Assembly: GCA_016550395.1 (NCBI GenBank) | Contig: JABXGY010000206.1 | Location: forward strand, 1 to 5,771 | DNA: 5,771 nucleotides | Source of the DNA: an archaeon | GTDB taxonomy: Archaea; Asgardarchaeota; Hermodarchaeia; Hermodarchaeales; Hermodarchaeaceae | Direction: 5' to 3' | In this document: positions 1 through 5,771 of the stretch, in pieces | How positions within the stretch are numbered: position 1 is the first letter of the stretch | Layout of the letters: each line of letters opens with the position of its first letter | Notes under the pieces: model-generated | Told to the model about the DNA's origin: nothing | The model's database searches: none | The model's input: the letters and a program-made list of their open reading frames with translations, nothing else | Made by a program: the position numbers and the translations under genes

Positions 1-2
1 CA

Positions 3-398
3 ATAGTAAGATGGATCGGTGCCGTTCTTGGCTTCTGTACCATTCCGTTTCTTGTATGGATTCATCGAACACTTGGTCGATTCTGGTCTGCGGAACTAGA
101 AATTAAAAAGAACCACACTCTCATGACCAGTGGGCCCTATTCACGGGTTCGCCATCCAATGTATACGGTCTTCATTCTTTTCACCCTCTCAGCTCTCCTT
201 ATCGCCGCGAATCTGTTTGTAACTGTCTTCGCCATCATTGTTATTCTCATGTTCTATCCCATCTCCCTAAAAGAAGAGGAATTGCTGCTGGACCAATTTG
301 GTGACGAATACCGCAACTATATGGAACGCACCGGACGGTTTCTTCCCCGCATTATACAAGTGAAAATCTTAGATTCAGGTCAGGGAATTGAGGATTAA
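3..398 (+). CDS. ICMT-like membrane methyltransferase, 5' end missing
   Basis: This is the C-terminal 131 residues of a membrane methyltransferase of the isoprenylcysteine carboxyl methyltransferase/phospholipid methyltransferase superfamily, which transfers methyl groups from S-adenosylmethionine to lipid-linked or small hydrophobic substrates at the membrane. The frame is open from the window edge, so the true start lies upstream; the first in-frame ATG at 123 falls inside the conserved core and is not the start. Visible features are the end of a transmembrane helix, the segment LGRFWSAELEI, then HTLMTSGPYSRVRHPMYT, which holds the family's GPY and RHP signature for cofactor binding. A hydrophobic two-helix hairpin follows, then an EEELLLDQFGDEY tail with a YMERTGRFLPRI close, all typical of the family C-terminus. 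The LRR gene begins two bases after its stop, so the two are probably one transcript. The substrate cannot be told from sequence; true prenylcysteine methylation is only one possibility. Confidence 0.88.
   Translation: MVRWIGAVLGFCTIPFLVWIHRTLGRFWSAELEIKKNHTLMTSGPYSRVRHPMYTVFILFTLSALLIAANLFVTVFAIIVILMFYPISLKEEELLLDQFGDEYRNYMERTGRFLPRIIQVKILDSGQGIED
390..393 (+). promoter_or_regulatory. Ribosome binding site of the LRR gene
   Basis: GAGG lies inside the last codons of the methyltransferase gene, seven bases before ATG 401. It favours ATG 401 over the second in-frame ATG at 407, for which the spacing would be 13 bases. Lying inside the upstream gene, it suggests translational coupling of the pair. 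Confidence 0.6.
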
Positions 399-400
399 AA

Positions 401-1216
401 ATGATAATGCAAAATGGCACTACCTCAGACTATCATGGAATAACTTTACAACGAGCAGAGGCTGCTTTTCTTTATGAGCTTGAAGAGATCATTGGAGAAG
501 CAATACCAAGTACAGGTATCGGATTTTACCGAACTGGCTTTATTCACTCCAAGCATCAGGTTACTGGATTAAGCATCCGCGAAAAAGGTCTCAAATACCT
601 CCCAGACTCAATTGACCATCTTCGAAACCTAAAACGACTTTATCTCCGCGACAATCTACTGACCACCCTCCCTGAAAGTATTGGTAATCTATTGAATCTT
701 GAAAACCTTGATGTCTTCAACAATCAACTCAAAACGCTGCCTTCCAGTATCGGTAATCTTCACAATCTTCGCCGCTTCGACCTGTCACGCAACTATCTCC
801 ATACCCTTCCCTCAAGCATTGGCAACCTCAATTCATTAGAACGACTAGGCCTTCTCAATGTCGAATTGAAGTCCCTACCTGACACAATTGGTAAACTTAG
901 CAATCTATGGGACTTTATTGCCTCCATTAACCAACTCACCTCCATTCCTCAAACCATCGGTAATTTGACTAAATTAAAACGCCTTGTGCTTCATAATAAT
1001 CAACTCCAATCTCTTCCTGAGAGTCTAGGCGCTTTACGAGAACTCGAACTACTCTCTCTTCATACAAATCAACTAACGAATCTTCCAACAAGTATAACTC
1101 AGTTAACATCACTTACCGTTCTTAGACTCGAAAAAAATCAGTTAAAACCTCTTCCTGCACAGTTTCAAGACTGGCTTATTTTACTCAAAAAGAAAGGCTG
1201 TGGGATTCGACTGTAA
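401..1216 (+). CDS. Leucine-rich-repeat protein with short N-terminal module
   Basis: The 271-residue product has no signal peptide or membrane segment and is probably cytoplasmic. Residues 1-53 form a non-repeat module containing an acidic helix (FLYELEEIIGEAIP) and a GFYRTGF stretch. Residues 54-260 are nine back-to-back 23-residue leucine-rich repeats with the pattern LxxLxLxxNxLxxLPxxIGNLxx. The Asn-ladder position is Asn in units 2, 3, 4, 6, 7, 8 and 9 (N85, N108 and onward in steps of 23) but Lys62 in unit 1 and Val154 in unit 5. The chain ends in a probable capping helix (WLILLKKKGCGIRL). Such LRR arrays form curved solenoids that bind proteins; no catalytic domain is present, so a scaffold or adaptor role is inferred and the partner is unknown. 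Similar short LRR proteins with a comparable N-terminal module are, from memory, common in Asgard archaea. Its position two bases after the membrane methyltransferase gene suggests co-expression. Confidence 0.9.
   Translation: MIMQNGTTSDYHGITLQRAEAAFLYELEEIIGEAIPSTGIGFYRTGFIHSKHQVTGLSIREKGLKYLPDSIDHLRNLKRLYLRDNLLTTLPESIGNLLNLENLDVFNNQLKTLPSSIGNLHNLRRFDLSRNYLHTLPSSIGNLNSLERLGLLNVELKSLPDTIGKLSNLWDFIASINQLTSIPQTIGNLTKLKRLVLHNNQLQSLPESLGALRELELLSLHTNQLTNLPTSITQLTSLTVLRLEKNQLKPLPAQFQDWLILLKKKGCGIRL
560..1180 (+). repeat. Nine 69-bp coding repeats (LRR array)
   Basis: Nine exact-length 69-base units encode the nine 23-residue LRRs, with no insertion or deletion between units. The segments for SIGNL and NQL recur with variable synonymous codons (for example agtattggtaat, agtatcggtaat, agcattggcaac), so the units are diverged rather than freshly duplicated. 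Confidence 0.85.
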
Positions 1217-1252
1217 CGCTTTCAAAACTTTTCTCGTATTGAATTGACAGCA

Positions 1253-1260
1253 CATATTAA
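1253..1260 (+). promoter_or_regulatory. Weak candidate TATA box for the fusion gene
   Basis: CATATTAA is the most TATA-like string in the 102-base gap between the LRR stop and ATG 1319. A start of transcription about 25 bases downstream, near 1280, would leave a leader of roughly 40 bases carrying the ribosome binding site. The match to the archaeal TATA consensus is modest and no clear BRE is seen. Read-through from the upstream pair is the alternative. Confidence 0.25.
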
Positions 1261-1283
1261 CCTAAAAGCTCCTTTCATCATCC

Positions 1284-1295
1284 AATTGAACAATT
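1284..1295 (+). repeat. Inverted repeat AATTG-AA-CAATT upstream of the fusion gene
   Basis: A perfect 5-bp inverted repeat with a 2-base centre sits between the candidate TATA box and the ribosome binding site, 23 bases before ATG 1319. A third AATTG copy lies at 1242-1246. It could be a small operator for a dimeric repressor, but being short and AT-rich it could easily arise by chance. Confidence 0.25.
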
Positions 1296-1305
1296 AGCTT
1301 TGTAT

Positions 1306-1311
1306 GAGGTG
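1306..1311 (+). promoter_or_regulatory. Ribosome binding site that sets the start of the fusion gene
   Basis: GAGGTG is a perfect match to the core complementary to the archaeal 16S 3' tail and lies seven bases before ATG 1319. It overlaps the upstream in-frame ATG at 1304, which has no such site in front of it. This makes 1319 the likely start and removes five residues (MRCPL) from the longer reading. Confidence 0.8.
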
Positions 1312-1318
1312 CCCCTTA

Positions 1319-4300
1319 ATGTCCACAAAGGACCAAGACCGTCCTGATTTCACTGAACAAGATGCAATGCAATTCGCAGACGAGTTATTCAATATTCAAG
1401 GTGTTGCCCAGGAATTACCAAGCGAGCGAGATCGCAACTTTTACATTAAGACGAAATCAGGTGAGGAATACGTGCTCAAAATTGCTGCAACTTCTGAAAA
1501 ACGTGAAATCCTTGACTTTCAAAATGCGGCGATGAATCATCTGAGAAAACAAAAAAGTACTGTTAATTACCCTCAAGTCCAAAAATCTCGAACAGGAGAC
1601 TCAATAGTCACAATCTCGGATACGAAGGCAAGACTCCATTTCATTCGAGTACTCTCACATTTGCCTGGTAAGGTTTTTGCTAAAGTCACTCCACATACGC
1701 CAGATTTACTCTTTAATCTGGGAAAATTCATTGGGCAAATGAGCCACGATTTATCGGGCTTCTCTCATCCGGCAACGCAAAGAGACCTCTATTGGGACCT
1801 AAAAAATGCAGTTTCAGTAATCACCCAACACAAAGGACTTATCACGGATCCAGATAAACGAGACCTCGTAGAATATTTCCAACAACTCTTTGAGACTCAT
1901 GTACAACCAGCATTACCCCAGTTACGAACAAGTGTGATTCATAACGATAGCAATGATTACAATATTATCATCGATCAAGCTCATATTCCACAGGAACGCA
2001 GATTTGGGATTATCGACTTTGGGGACATGGTAGCAAGTCATACAGTGTTTGAGCTAGCTGTCGCAACAGCTTATGCCATAATGGATAAACCTGATCCTAT
2101 TACAGCTGCGGCACAAGTTATTAGCGGTTTTCACTCCGTTTTCCCACTCACTGAACAGGAAATCGAATTACTATTTTATTTAATTTGTACGCGACTCAGC
2201 ATGAGTGTTTCAATCTGTGCCTATCAACAAAAACTCGAACCAGAAAATGAATATCTGCGCATTTCAGAGCAATCCGCCTGGAGACTACTTTTCCAACTTA
2301 AGAAGGTTCACCCCCGATTCGCAACCTATACTTTTAGACACGCATGTAATTTAGCGCCTTTACCGCAAAACAAAGAGATAGTCAACTGGTTACAAACCAA
2401 ACACAAGCAAATCGGTCCTATAATTGACGTAAACCTACGAACCTCCCCTTTAACCATTCTTGATCTCAGTGTCAGCAGTCCCGCATTCAGTAGTCTACTC
2501 TACGTCCCCAATGTATCAACCATTCCCGATATCGGAGTCAACAAAATCAAGATTGAAAAAAAACATACAGAAATTGGCAGATATAATGAAGTCCGATGGA
2601 TTTACCCTACTAAGCAATCCCTCGCCACTATTACCCCTGGAAAAGAAGAACCTAACATTCATCTCGGAATGGATATTTTTCTGAAACCTGGCACACCGAT
2701 ACGTGCTCCATTAGCTGGACGAATCCATAGTCTCCAAATACATGCTACAAACCAAACTCCTGGTCCAACCATTATCCTTGAACATCAGACAAAAACGAAA
2801 CTCAAATACTATACAATGTATGGAAATGTCACTCAGGACTCCATTCGTGAGCTTGAAGCCGGAAGTCCAGTGAGAAAAGGCGATCAAATTGGTACCCTAG
2901 GTGAGTTCAAAATTGAGGGTAAGGAATTATCGCATCTGCATTTTCAAATCATTTTAGATTTACTGGATTATACGGGCACATTTCCGAATATGGCTAAATC
3001 GAGTCAGAGAGAGGTTTGGTTAAGTCTCTGTCCTAACCCCAATCTCATTTTAGGGATTCCCCCTGAAGCTTTCCCTGCAGAGCCCATGACAACCACTGAA
3101 ATCCTTCGGATAAGAAATCATCATATTAGCAACACTTTGAGTGTAGCTTACCAAAAGCCCCTGCACATTGTACGTGGGCTAATGCAATATCTTTTCGATG
3201 ATACAGGCAAAGCCTACCTCGACGCGGTGAACAATGTTCCTCATGTAGGTCATTGCCACCCCCATGTTGTCAAGAAGTTGCTTCAGCAAGCAGCTATTCT
3301 AAATACAAATACACGTTATCTCCACGAGAATCTCATCAAATATGCTCAACAACTCTGTGCAACCTTACCCGAACCGCTCCATGTTTGTTTCTTTGTCAAC
3401 AGTGGCAGCGAAGCTAATGAGCTTGCCCTCCGGCTAGCCTTTACTCATACGAATCAACGTGACCTAATCGTCATTGATGGCGCTTATCATGGCAATACTA
3501 GTAACCTCATTGATATTAGCCCCTACAAATCCGAAGGACCCGGAGGCAAGGGCACTCCACCCCATGTCCACAAAATTACAATGCCTGATGTTTATCGCGG
3601 GAAATATCGCGCCTCCGATCCGAAAGCCGGTGAAAAGTATGCCCAAGAAATACCTGGTGTAATCGACCAAATCAATAAGAGTGGACGGGGTATTGCAGCG
3701 TTCATTTGTGAACCCCTAATGGGTTGTGGAGGACAAATTGTCCTACCTAGGAATTATCTTCGTGAAGCTTTCCGCTATGTCCGCCAAGCTGGCGGACTTT
3801 GTATTGTGGATGAGGTTCAGGTAGGTTTTGGACGCGTTGGCACACACTGGTGGGGATTTCAGACCCAAAACGTGGTCCCTGACATAGTAACCTTAGGTAA
3901 ACCAATAGGCAATGGTCATCCCTTAGCCGCTGTCATCACAACCCCAGAGATTGCGAACTCCTTCAACACAGGTATGGAATTCTTCAGCACAACAGGTGGT
4001 AATCCCGTGTCCTGTGCAGTCGGTATGGCAGTGTTAGACGTTATCAAAAACGAAGAGCTTCAAAACCACGCTTTGGATGTAGGAAATTATCTTATGCAGC
4101 AATTAACTGACCTCAAAGCCAAACATCCAATAATAGGCGATGTCCGTGGCCTCGGGCTCTTTATTGGTATTGAACTTGTCAAGAATCACAAGACATTGAC
4201 ACCAGCTAAAGAAGAGGCGAAGTACATCATTGAACGCATGAAGGATCTCGGAGTCCTCATCAGTATCGACGGACCACTATATAATGTGCTCAAAATCAAA

Positions 4301-4393
4301 CCCCCACTTGTCTTTACCAAAGAAAACGCCAACCACTTGGTAACCATACTTGATCAGGTTCTTTCTGAGGACGTCGTTAACATCACAAATTAA
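1319..4393 (+). CDS. Three-domain protein: APH-type kinase, M23 domain, class III PLP ammoniophospholyase
   Basis: The 1024-residue product starts at ATG 1319, chosen for its GAGGTG site. Residues about 15-330 are a kinase of the aminoglycoside phosphotransferase/hydroxylysine-kinase family: LPSERDRNF loop, ATP-binding Lys54 in YVLKI, catalytic HNDSNDYN (His208, Asp210, Asn215) and metal-binding IDFGD (Asp233). After a linker, residues about 420-555 are an M23/LytM-like domain with HLGMD (His448, Asp452) and HLH (His539, His541). Residues about 590-1015 are a fold-type I PLP enzyme: SGSEAN (695-700), Tyr723-His724, Asp831 in VDEVQVGFGR, Schiff-base Lys861 in TLGKPIGNGHP and TGGNP (892-896). 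LIDISPYK and MPDVYRGKYR are hallmarks I recall from ETNPPL and PHYKPL, which remove phosphate and ammonia from phosphoethanolamine or 5-phosphohydroxylysine. Inference: the kinase phosphorylates an amino alcohol or hydroxylated amino acid and the lyase converts it to an aldehyde. There is no signal peptide, so it is probably cytoplasmic. The substrate and the M23 role are unknown. Confidence 0.92.
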   Translation: MSTKDQDRPDFTEQDAMQFADELFNIQGVAQELPSERDRNFYIKTKSGEEYVLKIAATSEKREILDFQNAAMNHLRKQKSTVNYPQVQKSRTGDSIVTISDTKARLHFIRVLSHLPGKVFAKVTPHTPDLLFNLGKFIGQMSHDLSGFSHPATQRDLYWDLKNAVSVITQHKGLITDPDKRDLVEYFQQLFETHVQPALPQLRTSVIHNDSNDYNIIIDQAHIPQERRFGIIDFGDMVASHTVFELAVATAYAIMDKPDPITAAAQVISGFHSVFPLTEQEIELLFYLICTRLSMSVSICAYQQKLEPENEYLRISEQSAWRLLFQLKKVHPRFATYTFRHACNLAPLPQNKEIVNWLQTKHKQIGPIIDVNLRTSPLTILDLSVSSPAFSSLLYVPNVSTIPDIGVNKIKIEKKHTEIGRYNEVRWIYPTKQSLATITPGKEEPNIHLGMDIFLKPGTPIRAPLAGRIHSLQIHATNQTPGPTIILEHQTKTKLKYYTMYGNVTQDSIRELEAGSPVRKGDQIGTLGEFKIEGKELSHLHFQIILDLLDYTGTFPNMAKSSQREVWLSLCPNPNLILGIPPEAFPAEPMTTTEILRIRNHHISNTLSVAYQKPLHIVRGLMQYLFDDTGKAYLDAVNNVPHVGHCHPHVVKKLLQQAAILNTNTRYLHENLIKYAQQLCATLPEPLHVCFFVNSGSEANELALRLAFTHTNQRDLIVIDGAYHGNTSNLIDISPYKSEGPGGKGTPPHVHKITMPDVYRGKYRASDPKAGEKYAQEIPGVIDQINKSGRGIAAFICEPLMGCGGQIVLPRNYLREAFRYVRQAGGLCIVDEVQVGFGRVGTHWWGFQTQNVVPDIVTLGKPIGNGHPLAAVITTPEIANSFNTGMEFFSTTGGNPVSCAVGMAVLDVIKNEELQNHALDVGNYLMQQLTDLKAKHPIIGDVRGLGLFIGIELVKNHKTLTPAKEEAKYIIERMKDLGVLISIDGPLYNVLKIKPPLVFTKENANHLVTILDQVLSEDVVNITN
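3779..3797. repeat. Perfect 8-bp hairpin inside the PLP-domain coding region
   Basis: GTCCGCCA and TGGCGGAC flank a three-base AGC loop, giving an 8-bp GC-rich perfect stem in an AT-leaning gene. It encodes part of the YVRQAGG segment just before the VDEVQ motif. Only a short TTT run follows, so it does not look like a terminator. It may be chance or a local mRNA structure. Confidence 0.4.
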
Positions 4394-4416
4394 CCACAAA
4401 AACACTAACCAGGACA

Positions 4417-4442
4417 ATACTCGTGTATCTTCTTCATTCTTG
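4417..4442 (+). terminator. Possible terminator between the convergent genes
   Basis: Only 40 bases separate the two convergent stops. On the + strand a weak 4-bp stem (ATAC/GTAT, 4417-4428) is followed by a pyrimidine-rich run, CTTCTTCATTCTT, of the kind that ends archaeal transcripts; it runs into the end of the oxidoreductase gene. On the - strand a T5 run (complement of 4398-4402) could serve the other gene. Neither signal is strong. Confidence 0.25.
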
Positions 4443-5729
4443 TGTTGAAGCAATCTTATCTATACAGGCAAGTGCAGCGTTGAAGGCTATGTCACCACCT
4501 GCTCCTGGAGCATTATGCGCGTCACCCGCTAAGTAAAGACCTTTAATCGACGTTTGAATTGGGAGTCGTTGGGTGCGGTTTTGGTTTATTCTAGGTGCTG
4601 CTCCATCAATCACTTGAAGGACCAGTCGTCGAGTCCACTTTGGTTTGGGAGCTTTAGGAAACATCTGATACACTAACGCCTCGAGTTGCTTCATTGCAAT
4701 TGCTGCTGAGGGGTCCTTCTGTATCTCTTTGGCTGGGAGTGGATAATAAAATGTTAGAAGCTGCTCTCCGGCGGGTGCAACGCTGGAGTCGATATTTGAT
4801 GTTGCTTGTCCCATGATAAAGGGATTCGCACTGACAATCAAACCTGGTGCATCGGTAATCGGTTCTGCAAATCCCAGATCGAGGCTCACACCCGCTGTTG
4901 GAATAAGCTGCTTTGCCAGTTTAATGATTTTCTTACAATCTGAATCAGCTCTTGGTAGTAAGGATGAAAGTACATCTGGTGGAACTGCGGCGATAATAGT
5001 ATCACACGATATCTTTTCATTCCCAATTTGTATTGCTTCAGCCGCTCTATCCTGCAAGTGAATTTTGTTTACAGTTTTTCCTAATCGAACCTCACCCATA
5101 ACCTCAATCTGTTCCCGTAAGGCTTGAAGCAGAACTCTCCAACCTCCCTTCGGGTACCCAGCAGCTTTTCCACTCCGAATAATTAGATGCATAATATCAA
5201 GCATCTCACCCATCGATGCGACAGTCAAATCGGGCTCAATCAAAATTAATCCTGCATACAACTGGAAAATCCACCGTATCGTTTCCGACACTTCAAACTC
5301 AGCAAGCCAACTGGCAACCGAAGTTGTTAACAGATCCTCAGGGGAAGCACTCATAATCCTAGTAAACAAGGTCCCAATCACTGATCGATCTACATCACTA
5401 AGAAGTGGTGTAGCCATTAATGCCGAAATCGAAGTCGGTAACGAATACCACTTTCCCTCATGGAAAAGCTGCCCCTCGCCAGAAGGCAAGATATCAAGCT
5501 CCAAACCTAACCTCTGAAACACAGTTGCAGCAACACCAGCGTCGCCTGCTCTAAGGGAATGAATCCCCCAATCTACAATATATCCAGATTGAAGTGATTG
5601 CGAGTTTGCCCGACCACCCAAAATCTGCTTCGCTTCTAAAAGCAAAACCCGGTACCCCTTCTTTGTAAGAAGGTCACCACAACTGAGACCCGCAATCCCA
5701 CCACCAATAATAACCACATCAAATGCCAT
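4434..5729 (-). CDS. FAD-dependent oxidoreductase, phytoene desaturase/amine oxidase superfamily
   Basis: The 431-residue flavoprotein opens almost at once with a Rossmann dinucleotide fold: DVVIIGGGIAG (Gly9, Gly11, Gly14), then LLLEA with ribose-binding Glu32, and LGGRANS (38-43), the GG-motif of this superfamily. A DWGIHSL segment shortly after fits the conserved D-x-G-x-H of phytoene-desaturase relatives. The C-terminus has the second FAD contact, GLYLAGDA (Gly402-Asp403), followed by a GAGGDIAFNAALA helix. Such enzymes bind FAD and desaturate or oxidise lipids, isoprenoids or amines; the substrate-binding middle is not diagnostic, so carotenoid or other lipid substrates are only possibilities. 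It is somewhat shorter than the roughly 490-residue CrtI enzymes I recall. A longer reading from TTG 5750 adds seven residues but lacks a ribosome binding site; GGTGAT at 5739-5734 supports ATG 5729. It converges on the fusion gene and shares no promoter with it. Confidence 0.88.
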   Translation of the reverse strand: MAFDVVIIGGGIAGLSCGDLLTKKGYRVLLLEAKQILGGRANSQSLQSGYIVDWGIHSLRAGDAGVAATVFQRLGLELDILPSGEGQLFHEGKWYSLPTSISALMATPLLSDVDRSVIGTLFTRIMSASPEDLLTTSVASWLAEFEVSETIRWIFQLYAGLILIEPDLTVASMGEMLDIMHLIIRSGKAAGYPKGGWRVLLQALREQIEVMGEVRLGKTVNKIHLQDRAAEAIQIGNEKISCDTIIAAVPPDVLSSLLPRADSDCKKIIKLAKQLIPTAGVSLDLGFAEPITDAPGLIVSANPFIMGQATSNIDSSVAPAGEQLLTFYYPLPAKEIQKDPSAAIAMKQLEALVYQMFPKAPKPKWTRRLVLQVIDGAAPRINQNRTQRLPIQTSIKGLYLAGDAHNAPGAGGDIAFNAALACIDKIASTQE

Positions 5730-5733
5730 TCCA

Positions 5734-5739
5734 ATCACC
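5734..5739 (-). promoter_or_regulatory. Ribosome binding site of the oxidoreductase gene
   Basis: Read on the - strand, GGTGAT lies four bases before ATG 5729; aligned to the full archaeal consensus this puts the anti-SD pairing at the usual distance. It favours ATG 5729 over the in-frame TTG at 5750 and ATG at 5741, whose upstream sequence shows no comparable purine-rich site. Too little sequence remains to the window edge to judge a promoter. Confidence 0.6.
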
Positions 5740-5771
5740 ATCCAATTCAAACCCGTATCAGTGAAAATGAA

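Noticed and set aside
123..398. Complete 91-residue methyltransferase starting at ATG 123
   Set aside because: The frame is open and encodes conserved family sequence (LGRFWSAELEI) back to the window edge, so the gene is truncated by the window and not naturally short.
560..1180. Tandem DNA repeat such as a CRISPR array or minisatellite
   Set aside because: The 69-base period comes entirely from 23-residue LRR coding units; nucleotide identity between units is limited and the frame is open throughout.
2460..2684. 74-residue open frame on the + strand
   Set aside because: It lies wholly inside the linker and M23 coding region of the fusion gene in another frame, has no ribosome binding site, and encodes nothing recognisable.
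3464..3670. Overlapping small open frames on both strands (3464-3670 minus, 3474-3662 plus)
   Set aside because: Both are shadows of the highly conserved PLP-domain codons, with no start signals of their own.
1319..4393. Aminoglycoside resistance gene
   Set aside because: The APH fold is shared by many small-molecule kinases; the LPSERDRNF and HNDSNDYN segments and the fusion to a phospholyase fit a hydroxylysine/ethanolamine-type kinase far better.
1319..4393. Three separate genes joined by a sequencing or assembly error
   Set aside because: The frame is continuous, the linkers carry sensible protein sequence without internal ribosome binding sites, and the same domain order is one I recall from other organisms.
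4813..5061. 82-residue open frame on the + strand
   Set aside because: It is antisense to the middle of the oxidoreductase gene, whose frame carries clear family motifs at both ends.

Overview
The window holds four protein-coding genes and very little non-coding DNA. It looks archaeal. Shine-Dalgarno sites match the GAGGTG/GGTGAT core that pairs with the archaeal 16S tail. The 23-residue leucine-rich-repeat protein, with a short non-repeat N-terminal module, and the small ICMT-like membrane methyltransferase both resemble families I associate with Asgard archaea (Heimdall/Thor-type lineages). This placement is an inference from family resemblance. There is no rRNA, tRNA or other marker gene, and a bacterial origin is not excluded.

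Layout on the + strand: (1) the 3' part of an isoprenylcysteine carboxyl methyltransferase (ICMT)-like membrane methyltransferase, cut by the left edge of the window (3-398); (2) two bases later, a 271-residue leucine-rich-repeat protein (401-1216), probably co-transcribed with it; (3) a 102-base gap with a weak candidate TATA box, a small inverted repeat and a clear ribosome binding site; (4) a 1024-residue three-domain protein (1319-4393). On the - strand, converging on it after 40 bases, is (5) a 431-residue FAD-dependent oxidoreductase of the phytoene desaturase/amine oxidase superfamily (4434-5729). Starts at 1319 and 5729 are preferred over longer upstream options because of the ribosome binding sites.

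The most interesting gene is the three-domain one. Its N-terminus is a small-molecule kinase of the aminoglycoside phosphotransferase/hydroxylysine-kinase type. The middle is an M23 (LytM-like) domain with every metal ligand present. The C-terminus is a class III PLP enzyme carrying sequence hallmarks of the ammoniophospholyases ETNPPL and PHYKPL. In animals the kinase and the lyase are separate proteins that act in sequence on hydroxylated amines such as 5-hydroxylysine: first phosphorylation, then removal of phosphate and ammonia to leave an aldehyde. Here both activities sit on one chain, which predicts a self-contained catabolic enzyme for an amino alcohol or hydroxylated amino acid. The role of the M23 domain in a protein with no export signal is unexplained. 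The same three-part order occurs, as far as I remember, in some bacterial proteins, so the architecture itself is probably not new; its presence in an apparent archaeon would point to transfer from bacteria.

The flanking genes do not form an obvious pathway with the fusion protein. No mobile element, CRISPR array, RNA gene or defence system is visible.
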